Source of the DNA: JAUNBN01 sp036645935
Lineage (GTDB): Bacteria; Bacillota; Clostridia; Oscillospirales; Ruminococcaceae
DNA: 64,000 nucleotides
Direction: 5' to 3'
Assembly (NCBI GenBank): GCA_036645935.1
Contig: JAVXNE010000007.1
Location: 51,266 to 115,265, forward strand
The notes beneath the pieces were generated by a model, which did no database searches, had not been told where the DNA came from, and was given only the letters and a program-made list of their open reading frames with translations. Shown here in pieces: positions 54,427 through 61,351 of this stretch (position 1 is its first letter; every line of letters starts with the position of its first letter). Both the position numbers and the translations under genes were made by a program.

Positions 54427-55128
54427 CTATTCGATCCCCAGTTTTTCACGTATTCCGCTGATAATACCCGCGTCAGCCATGCTGATTTCCGAGCGCGCAC
54501 CGACGATTATGTGATCACTCAGACTGACACCGATAAGTGACAGCGCCTGCATCGCCACCCTCGTAAGCTCAAGATCATCTCTTGACGGAACGCAGTACCC
54601 GCCGGGATGATTGTGCGCGAGTATCACGCAGACAGCCTTGTTCAGCGTCGCCGCTTCGACTATCCGACGAAGCGAAACAGCGGCCTCGCTCACTGCGCCG
54701 CGGGAAAGCTCACGGGCACATATCAGACGCAAACTGGAATCGAGGCAGAGCGCGTAGACAACCTCGTCGGTTTCTCCGACAAAGAGTGAGCGGGCGTAGT
54801 CGATAGCAGCGCCGGTTGAGCTTGCAACAAAGCCTCTGCGGTATTTGCTCTGCTCATAATAGACGAACGACTGGAACACGAGCTTGATAAGCGCCGCGCT
54901 GTTTTCTCCAACGCCCTCAATCTCCACAAGGCTTTTGGGGTCGGCCTCAAGCACGCGGCCGAATCCACCGAAGCCGTCTATCAACCGATGGGCAACGGCG
55001 TTTACATCACGGCGCGGGATGGAATATGTCAGCAGGAGTTCAAGCGCTGTGTGCTCATCGAAATCCCGAAGCCCACTGCGCATAAATCGAGCCTTTAACC
55101 GCTTTCTGTGTTCATCATGTATCCCCAT
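54427..55128 (-). CDS. radC: RadC/JAB-domain DNA repair-like protein
   Basis: A 233-residue RadC protein. The N-terminal half has helix-hairpin-helix-like IEGVGENSAALIKL. The C-terminal JAB metalloprotease-like domain has the metal motif AHNHPGG with the downstream Asp in SRDDLELT. The ATG at 55128 gives MGIHDEHRKRLKARF, the usual RadC opening, with a GGAG upstream; a start at 55149 is possible. The biochemical role of RadC remains uncertain in the literature. Confidence 0.93.
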   Translation of the reverse strand: MGIHDEHRKRLKARFMRSGLRDFDEHTALELLLTYSIPRRDVNAVAHRLIDGFGGFGRVLEADPKSLVEIEGVGENSAALIKLVFQSFVYYEQSKYRRGFVASSTGAAIDYARSLFVGETDEVVYALCLDSSLRLICARELSRGAVSEAAVSLRRIVEAATLNKAVCVILAHNHPGGYCVPSRDDLELTRVAMQALSLIGVSLSDHIIVGARSEISMADAGIISGIREKLGIE

Positions 55129-55149
55129 TAAGCTCTGAACTCCGCTCAT

Positions 55150-55494
55150 TTTTTTGGTGTGTCGCTGTCATTATACCACAGACCCATTCACATGATATCC
55201 AACAATCCGCTTGGCCAAAGACGTCCTCAAAATCGTCCTCGCGCGAGGCGATCTATACAATCTGTTGTTAAATATCTTTCATTATAATCGTATTTAATAT
55301 TTTATACTGAACGTTATGATACATCTTGCATATCACCCGCATACGGTTGCTTAATACACATTGTTATAATGAAAATATTTGCATGATGCTGAGACAGCAC
55401 GGTTATGATATACTGTTTTAGCCATAATGCGGATTGGCATTCAGCTTTCGCGCCGCGTTATTTTGGAAAAATCTGATGACAGACGGTAACTTAA
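55150..55494. other. Divergent intergenic region radC-pseudouridine synthase
   Basis: 345 AT-rich bases. A TATACT box near 55409 could serve the plus-strand gene, but its -35 partner is poor. No RNA gene or ORF is supported. Confidence 0.35.
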
Positions 55495-56466
55495 ATGAAG
55501 AACTTCACCATAGATGCGGCAGACGAGGGCACGCGGCTCAACCGCTGGCTGCAAAAACAAGTTCCATCACTCCCGGGCACTCTCATGTATCGCTATCTGC
55601 GGGAGAAGAAAATAAAACTGAACGGCAAACGCTGCGAGTCATCTTCCCGCCTCACCGCGGGCGACCTGCTCGAGCTGTATATCGATGACGAGTTTTTTTT
55701 ACAGCCCAAGCGTGCTCCAGATTTCATGCGCGCGTCATCAGCTCTTGATATTGTATATGAAGACACAAATATTGCGGCCCTTCGCAAACCCGCAGGGCTG
55801 CTTGTCCACGCCGACAAGGAAGAGTATGTTGACACACTTGTCAGCCGCTTTTTGCGCAAACTCTATGAGCGCGGGGAATACGACCCCGCAGACGGCGCGG
55901 CGTTTACGCCCGCTGTCTGCAATCGACTCGATCGCGGGACAGACGGTATTGTCCTCGCCGGCAAAAGTGCGATTGCCGTCCGCGAGCTGGGCGAGATGAT
56001 AAAACGCCGTGTTATAGACAAGCGATATCTCTGTGTCTGCTCCGGAAAAATCCCTGCCGACGGCCGATACCGCGCATTTCTCCAAAAGAACGAGCGCTCC
56101 AACACCGTTTCGGTCTTCGAAACCCAGGTGAGCGATTCAAAAGAAATTGTCACCGATTTTAAAACGCTCGAGCGGAAAGATGGCCTTGCTCTTGTTGAAG
56201 CCGGTCTCATCACCGGACGCCCTCATCAGATACGCGCGCACCTCGCGCATCTCGGCGCCCCAATCGCGGGAGATTCCAAATACGGAAACGACACGCTCAA
56301 CCGAACTCTCGGCGAGAGGTCTCAGCTGCTGTGCGCTTACAAAATTCTCTTCAATCTTGATGACGAGAGTCTCACGGGTCCGCTCGGATATCTTGACGGC
56401 AAAATCATCACACTTCGCGAGGTCGCTTTCGCACGCAGGTATTTCGGCGCTGTGAATCTGCCGTAG
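55495..56466 (+). CDS. RluA-family rRNA pseudouridine synthase
   Basis: A 323-residue enzyme. It has an N-terminal S4 RNA-binding domain (about residues 10-65, with RYLREKKIKLNGKR) and a RluA catalytic domain. The active Asp is in NRLDRGTDGIVL (about residue 145, Asn in place of the usual His). Later TGRPHQIRAHLAH and GDSKYG match the family. It modifies 23S rRNA, but the site (RluC or RluD type) cannot be decided. The ribosome site is weak. Confidence 0.94.
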   Translation: MKNFTIDAADEGTRLNRWLQKQVPSLPGTLMYRYLREKKIKLNGKRCESSSRLTAGDLLELYIDDEFFLQPKRAPDFMRASSALDIVYEDTNIAALRKPAGLLVHADKEEYVDTLVSRFLRKLYERGEYDPADGAAFTPAVCNRLDRGTDGIVLAGKSAIAVRELGEMIKRRVIDKRYLCVCSGKIPADGRYRAFLQKNERSNTVSVFETQVSDSKEIVTDFKTLERKDGLALVEAGLITGRPHQIRAHLAHLGAPIAGDSKYGNDTLNRTLGERSQLLCAYKILFNLDDESLTGPLGYLDGKIITLREVAFARRYFGAVNLP

Positions 56467-56812
56467 TTCCCCCCATCGCTCGAGCTGTCAAGTGCTCGCG
56501 CAGGGATATTTTGTCCATATGTAAGTAAGGCCGACTTTGAAAATTCATACCCTCATCGCACCTACAAAAGCTGCCCCTTATTATCACTTATGCCGCGCCG
56601 AAAAATTCCCCCATTTACCTGTTTCAAAAAACACCTGTCATCCTAATACAAGTAGATAGCTGGAAGTTGAAATCTCAGCGCTGACTCAAGTGCTTATAGC
56701 GCCGGCGTCCGTGTTTATGTAGCAGCAAAAACCAGTGTCGCGCCGCAGTTCACAGCTGCTCTGCACAGACATTTTATTGATGTGCACGGGCTGAGTTCCC
56801 ACTGAAATCTCC
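56467..56812. other. Convergent spacer between pseudouridine synthase and alcohol dehydrogenase
   Basis: About 345 bases between converging genes. No clear terminator or supported ORF was found. Confidence 0.35.
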
Positions 56813-58030
56813 TTATATTCTGATCCTGTCGATCGCCGCGCGAATTTCCCTCTCTCCCCATATTTCGGGAACGGGATATGTTGGATTTGCCTCGGCAAGC
56901 GCGTAGCGAACCATTGTCGGCATGTCTTCGTCACGGATGCAGTCAAACCCATTGGGTATCCCCATCGCGGCGTTCATCGATCGTATCGCCTCGATAAATG
57001 CCTGCGCTTTTTGAGCTTCTGTCTCGCCAGCGAGATGCACGGCGTCCGCAAGTTTTGCGAGCGGCGCATGCGCGCTCTTTCCATACAGTTCGAGCACAAC
57101 AGGCAGGAGAACGGCGTTGGCAAGTCCGTGAGCCAGGCCATAAAACCCTCCGAGCGTGTGTGCTATAGCGTGAACGTAACCGACACACGAACGGGTAAAA
57201 GCTATACCTGCCTTATAGGACGCAACCAACATTTTTTCCCGCGCTTCAAAATCCTGCCCATTTGTGTAGGCTCTCGGAAGATATTGGAACACAAGCTCAA
57301 TGGCCTCAACGGAGGCCTCATCGGTCGCTCCGCTCCACTGATTCACATAAGCCTCAACGGCGTGCGTGAGCGCATCCATCCCCGTTGCCGCGGTTATGTT
57401 GGCTGGCAGCTGTGCGGTCAGCTCGCAATCAAGCACCGCAACCAATGGCAGCAGCCGCAGATCTCCGATCGCGAATTTGCGGTGCAGTTTTCGGTCGGTT
57501 ATCACGGCCGCGATTGTGGTCTCACTGCCCGTTCCCGCCGTTGTCGGCACAGCGAAAAATGGAGGTAATTTTCTGCCAACTTTAAAGAATCCCGCCATCG
57601 CCGAAACGTTCTTTTTGGGATTCACAACGCGTGCGCCGACCGCTTTCGCGCAATCCATCGGCGACCCTCCTCCGAAAGCGATTATGCCGTCGCAACCTCC
57701 CGCGATATAGAGTTCCAGCGCTTCCTCGACGTTTTCAATCGAGGGGTTTGCTTCGGTTTTGCTGTATATTTCACATTCGATTCCGCGCTCACGAAGTGCG
57801 GCGTACAGCCCGTCGGGAAGACATCTTTTGGTGATATTGGGGCCGGTCACAACAAGCGGCTTGCTCACTCCGTGAGATGCGATCAACTCTGGAAGCTCGC
57901 GCACGCTGCCTGCACCGGAGAGCAGCTGCGGCCACGGCCATATCAGGCAGTATTTCCCGAGATTGAACCCGAACTGATAGATGCGATACCACGCTCTTTT
58001 GAGCACACCGACCGAACTTGTTGAACCCAT
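56813..58030 (-). CDS. Iron-containing alcohol dehydrogenase
   Basis: A group III (Fe-dependent) dehydrogenase of 405 residues. The NAD(P)-binding stretch is FGGGSPMDCAKAVG (about residue 108). The metal ligands lie in TGMDALTHAVEAY, YVHAIAHTLGG and the following YGLAHGLANA. The N-terminus has an aromatic, amphipathic extension of about 40 residues before LLSGAGSVREL. It probably reduces an aldehyde or ketone, but the substrate is unknown. The ATG at 58030 follows AAGGAGA; the upstream extension is not supported. Confidence 0.94.
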   Translation of the reverse strand: MGSTSSVGVLKRAWYRIYQFGFNLGKYCLIWPWPQLLSGAGSVRELPELIASHGVSKPLVVTGPNITKRCLPDGLYAALRERGIECEIYSKTEANPSIENVEEALELYIAGGCDGIIAFGGGSPMDCAKAVGARVVNPKKNVSAMAGFFKVGRKLPPFFAVPTTAGTGSETTIAAVITDRKLHRKFAIGDLRLLPLVAVLDCELTAQLPANITAATGMDALTHAVEAYVNQWSGATDEASVEAIELVFQYLPRAYTNGQDFEAREKMLVASYKAGIAFTRSCVGYVHAIAHTLGGFYGLAHGLANAVLLPVVLELYGKSAHAPLAKLADAVHLAGETEAQKAQAFIEAIRSMNAAMGIPNGFDCIRDEDMPTMVRYALAEANPTYPVPEIWGEREIRAAIDRIRI

Positions 58031-58087
58031 GATTTTTCTCTCCTTAATATTGTTCTTTTTCACTATTGAGATGCAACTTAGCAATTG

Positions 58088-58117
58088 ATCCGATGGCCAC
58101 AATATCAAACTTTAAGT
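58088..58117. repeat. 30-bp direct repeat, copy 1, upstream of the alcohol dehydrogenase
   Basis: Identical over 30 bases to 58266-58295, with weaker similarity continuing for about 45 bases on the right, ending in TTTTATCCGCA. It contains the palindrome TGGCCA and lies about 60 bases upstream of the ATG, so it may be a regulatory site. Confidence 0.85.
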
Positions 58118-58265
58118 TCAATTTGAGATTTTAGCATCTATCGTTTTATCCGCAGCGCTAAAAAGAGAAATGACGCGCGTTTGAAAAAATCCGGAGCTAT
58201 CTTCCAAATTTTTAATTTGCGGAAAATGTTGTTTTTTGAAATATTGCAGTACGATTAAATCTTTT

Positions 58266-58295
58266 ATCCGATGGCCACAATATCAAACTTTAAGT
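58266..58295. repeat. 30-bp direct repeat, copy 2
   Basis: Second copy, 178 bases from the first, followed by the same right-hand TTTTATCCGCA element. Between the copies no ORF is supported. Confidence 0.85.
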
Positions 58296-58409
58296 GCACT
58301 GAATAAACTTAGCACATCTCAATTTTATCCGCATCATTTTATAACACAGCTGCCGTGCACGCGTAAAAATCGAAAGCAAAAGTCAGTGCCCGCCGCGTTT
58401 TAATTTAAG

Positions 58410-58437
58410 ACAAAACGTCATTCCCTGCATGGAATGA
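58410..58437 (-). terminator. Possible terminator of rarA
   Basis: TCATTCC (58418-58424) pairs with GGAATGA (58431-58437). Leftward it is followed by CGTTTTGTC. It lies 56 bases past the rarA stop. The stem is short. Confidence 0.5.
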
Positions 58438-58493
58438 AGCACACTATGAGTGTACAGCAGTCTCGCGAATACCATCTGCTTAAATCAAGCACA

Positions 58494-59771
58494 TCACTCA
58501 TCAGGGTTTACTTTAATTGCGGCCCAGTAAGCGCGCGCCGCCTGCTCGGTCTTGTTGTCTCCGTATTCATAATACCGTTTTCCCAAAAGACTGTCCGGCA
58601 GATACTGCTGCTTCACCCAGCGGTTGGGGAATACGTGGGGGTATTTGTAGTCGTTCCCGCGTCCCAGTTTTGTCGCGCCGGCATAGTCTGCACCTTTTAA
58701 ATGTACCGGAATATCAGACGCCTCGCCGAGCTTGATGTCCTCGCTCGCCGCGTTGATTGCCATGTAAGCTGTGTTGCTTTTGGGCGCTGTCGCGAGCAGA
58801 ACGGCCGCCTCGGCTAACGGAATTCGCGCCTCCGGCAGCCCGAGCCTGAACGCCGAATCGACACACGCGTTCACTATGACCGCCGCCTGTGGGTAGGCAA
58901 GGCCGATGTCCTCGCTCGCAATGACGAGCAATCGCCTCGAGGGAGAAATTATGTCCCCCGCTTCGAGCAGCCGCGCAAGATAATGTACGGCGGCGTCCGC
59001 ATCGGAACCGCGGATTGATTTTTGCAGCGCAGAAAGCAGGTCGTAGTGCACGTCATCGTCACGGTCACAGCGCGCTGCCGAGCGCGCTGACACCTCGCCT
59101 GACATCTCGGAGGTTATCGTCTTCACCCCGCTCACCTCATGCGCAGCGGCACACAGCAAATCGACTGCGTTGAGCGCCTTTCTCACATCTCCGCCAGCGC
59201 TCTTTGCGATGAAATCCCGAGTATCATTATCACAAAAATATTCCACCCCGTGGACTTCATTGAGCAGAGAAAATGCGCGATCGACCGCACGACGAACTTC
59301 AGAGGATTCGAGCTGCTTGAATTCAAACACAGTGCAACGGGAAAGCAGCGCGTTGTAAACATAAAAATATGGGTTTTCCGTCGTCGACGCTATAAGGGTG
59401 ATCGAACCCTCCTCAACCGTTTCAAGCAGCGATTGCTGCTGTTTTTTGTTGAAATACTGTATCTCATCGAGATACAGCATCACCCCGCCGACTCCCGCAA
59501 GCGTCCCGACGCTCGAGATGACCTCTTTCACGTCTGATATCGACGCCGACGTCCCGTTGAGCTTAAAGATCCGCTTGTCGGTACTCTCGGCGATTATCCG
59601 GGCCACCGTCGTCTTGCCGACGCCTGACGGGCCAAAAAATATCATGTTGGGCACACGGCCCGAATCTATCATATCGCGAAACACTCTGCCCTTTTCGAGC
59701 AGGTGCCGCTGACCGAAAACCTCATCGAGCGAAGTCGGGCGCAGCAGCTGTGCGAGCGGCGCGTTATTCAT
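58494..59771 (-). CDS. rarA: Replication-associated recombination ATPase RarA/MgsA
   Basis: Clamp-loader-like AAA+ ATPase of 425 residues acting at stalled forks. It has LRPTSLDEVFGQRHLL, Walker A FFGPSGVGKTTVARI (about residue 45), Walker B MLYLDEIQYF, sensor 1 LIASTTENPYF and sensor 2 region AGGDVRKALNAV. The C-terminal MgsA tetramerisation part has IASEDIGLAYPQA and a late YKYPHVFPNRW. The ATG at 59771 follows GGAGGC. Confidence 0.95.
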   Translation of the reverse strand: MNNAPLAQLLRPTSLDEVFGQRHLLEKGRVFRDMIDSGRVPNMIFFGPSGVGKTTVARIIAESTDKRIFKLNGTSASISDVKEVISSVGTLAGVGGVMLYLDEIQYFNKKQQQSLLETVEEGSITLIASTTENPYFYVYNALLSRCTVFEFKQLESSEVRRAVDRAFSLLNEVHGVEYFCDNDTRDFIAKSAGGDVRKALNAVDLLCAAAHEVSGVKTITSEMSGEVSARSAARCDRDDDVHYDLLSALQKSIRGSDADAAVHYLARLLEAGDIISPSRRLLVIASEDIGLAYPQAAVIVNACVDSAFRLGLPEARIPLAEAAVLLATAPKSNTAYMAINAASEDIKLGEASDIPVHLKGADYAGATKLGRGNDYKYPHVFPNRWVKQQYLPDSLLGKRYYEYGDNKTEQAARAYWAAIKVNPDE

Positions 59772-59810
59772 TTTTTCGGCCTCCAATTTGCGGGCATTTG
59801 TAACTCATAT

Positions 59811-59839
59811 ATTATAACAGAACCGGGCGCATAGTCCAA
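59811..59839 (-). promoter_or_regulatory. Promoter of rarA
   Basis: Minus-strand TTGGAC (59834-59839) and TATAAT (59811-59816) with a 17-base spacer, about 40 bases upstream of the ATG. Confidence 0.75.
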
Positions 59840-59857
59840 ACTCCGTGAGCATTCTAA

Positions 59858-59886
59858 TTGTAACATAATCTCGAATGATGTAGAAT
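59858..59886 (+). promoter_or_regulatory. Promoter of nth
   Basis: TTGTAA (59858-59863) and TAGAAT (59881-59886) with a 17-base spacer. The start would be close to 59893, leaving a very short leader that begins at the GAGG ribosome site. Confidence 0.6.
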
Positions 59887-59904
59887 TGCCTTGAGGTGAT
59901 TTTT

Positions 59905-60552
59905 ATGACAAAAAAAGAACGCGCAGCAAAAATTGTCGAGGCGCTCAAAATAGAATATACCGTGCCCGAGTGCACACTTGATTATGCCGACGCGTGGCAA
60001 CTGCTTGTTTCGGTGCGGCTTGCGGCTCAGTGCACCGACGCGCGCGTCAATGTTGTGACTCAGGATTTGTTTGAAAAATATCCGAGCGCTCAGGCGCTTG
60101 CCGACGCCGAAGTTTCCGACATTGAGGCGATGGTCAGGACGTGCGGACTCGGAGCTTCCAAAGCGCGCGACATCAGCGCTGCAATGAAGCTGCTGGTATC
60201 TCAATACGGCGGAATTGTTCCCGATACCCTCGATGAACTGCTCAAGTTCCCCGGTGTCGGCCGCAAATCGGCCAACCTCGTTGTCGGAGACGTCTATGGT
60301 AAGCCTGCGATTGTCTGCGACACCCACTGCATACGGCTGTGCCACCGCTTCGGCCTGACCGACACCGACAAACCCGCGCTGTGTGAGAGGCAGCTTCGCG
60401 AGATAATTGACCCCAAAGAGGGCAATGATTTTTGTCACCGTCTGGTCCTTCACGGGCGCGCGGTGTGCACTGCACGTTCCCCTCGCTGCGGCGAATGCTG
60501 CCTGCGTGAACTGTGTAAAAGCGCGAAAGAGATTGACAGCGCCTCGATATAG
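59905..60552 (+). CDS. nth: Endonuclease III
   Basis: DNA glycosylase/AP lyase that removes oxidised pyrimidines, 215 residues. The helix-hairpin-helix FPGVGRKSANLVVG carries the catalytic Lys (about residue 117), and the catalytic Asp is in VCDTHCIRLCHRFG. The [4Fe-4S] cluster Cys residues are spaced C-x6-C-x2-C-x5-C near the C-terminus. The ATG at 59905 with GAGGTG upstream is preferred over a GTG at 59896. Confidence 0.96.
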   Translation: MTKKERAAKIVEALKIEYTVPECTLDYADAWQLLVSVRLAAQCTDARVNVVTQDLFEKYPSAQALADAEVSDIEAMVRTCGLGASKARDISAAMKLLVSQYGGIVPDTLDELLKFPGVGRKSANLVVGDVYGKPAIVCDTHCIRLCHRFGLTDTDKPALCERQLREIIDPKEGNDFCHRLVLHGRAVCTARSPRCGECCLRELCKSAKEIDSASI

Positions 60553-60561
60553 GGGTAGAAT
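60533..60561 (+). promoter_or_regulatory. Promoter of the TPP riboswitch-thiT unit
   Basis: TTGACA (60533-60538) and TAGAAT (60556-60561) with a 17-base spacer. The -35 box lies inside the last codons of nth. Confidence 0.75.
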
Positions 60562-60578
60562 GACAATGCAAACAAAAC

Positions 60579-60666
60579 ACAGGGGCGCCCTTGAGGCTGA
60601 GATGAACGCATGGCGTTCGGTCCCTTTGAACCTGAACCGGGTAATACCGGCGTAGGAAGTGTAGAT
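60579..60666 (+). promoter_or_regulatory. TPP riboswitch (THI element)
   Basis: Carries the conserved THI-box blocks: AGGGGCGCCC, GGCTGAGATGAAC, CCCTTTGAACCTGAACCGGG, TAATACCGGCGTAGGAAGT. It senses thiamine pyrophosphate and is followed by a terminator hairpin, so high TPP should switch off thiT. Confidence 0.96.
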
Positions 60667-60674
60667 ATAACAAC

Positions 60675-60725
60675 TTTCCCGCGTCTGTTTATCCTCATCA
60701 TCGGATAACCGGGCGTTTTGTTTTG
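60675..60725 (+). terminator. Riboswitch-controlled terminator before thiT
   Basis: An imperfect hairpin, with GTTTATCC pairing to GGATAAC and flanking CGC-GCG pairing, ends with TTTTGTTTTGC. It is placed between the TPP aptamer and the thiT ribosome site. Confidence 0.75.
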
Positions 60726-60769
60726 CAAAAATACTGTCCGCGGGCAAACGCCCTGTAAGGAGAAAACTC

Positions 60770-61351
60770 ATGCAAGCTTCCCAAAACACGAACAGAAGCG
60801 CTTCGACGAGGGCACTCGTTGAAGGTGCAATTATGGTTGCGCTCGGCACACTGCTGAGCATGATTAAAATCGATATGCCCATGGGCGGCGGAGTGACGCT
60901 GTGCGCCATGCTTCCGCTTGTCGTCATGTCGTGGAGACACGGAATCAAGTGGGGCACGTTCACCGCGTTTGTGTTCAGCGTGCTGCAAATGCTGCTCGGT
61001 CTCGACAACGTCCGCTACGCTACCAGTGCGCTCATGGCTGCGGCAATCATCCTTTTCGATTACATTGTTGCATACACGGTCATCGGGCTTGCAGGCGCTT
61101 TCAAAGGCAAGCTCAAAAACGCAAAACTTGAGTTGGTCGCGGGAGTCTCTCTAACTCTTTTCGCCCGCTTTTTGTGCCATTTCATAACCGGCTGGTTCAT
61201 CTGGGACGCGCTTTGGCCCAATGGGACATACATTGCGCCCGTCTATTCGCTGCTGTACAACGGTTCTTACATGCTGCCCGAGCTGATAATCACCTCCGTT
61301 GTAGCGTTGCTGCTTTTAAAGTATATGGACTACGGAATGGAACGGAAATAA
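60770..61351 (+). CDS. thiT: Thiamine ECF transporter S-component ThiT
   Basis: A 193-residue, six-helix membrane protein that binds thiamine and docks on the EcfA1-EcfA2-EcfT module. The first segment has LVEGAIMVALGTLLSMIK with the conserved AxxxA packing. The pocket residues resemble ThiT in MPMGGGVTLCAMLPL, SWRHGIKWG and the late FICHFITGW-like LCHFITGWFIWDA. AAGGAG precedes the ATG. The upstream TPP riboswitch supports thiamine as substrate. Its last 62 bases overlap the antisense end of the clpC-type gene. Confidence 0.96.
   Translation: MQASQNTNRSASTRALVEGAIMVALGTLLSMIKIDMPMGGGVTLCAMLPLVVMSWRHGIKWGTFTAFVFSVLQMLLGLDNVRYATSALMAAAIILFDYIVAYTVIGLAGAFKGKLKNAKLELVAGVSLTLFARFLCHFITGWFIWDALWPNGTYIAPVYSLLYNGSYMLPELIITSVVALLLLKYMDYGMERK

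Noticed and set aside
59854..61008. Minus-strand ORF of 384 codons
   Set aside because: It runs antisense through nth, the TPP riboswitch and thiT, all well supported on the plus strand.
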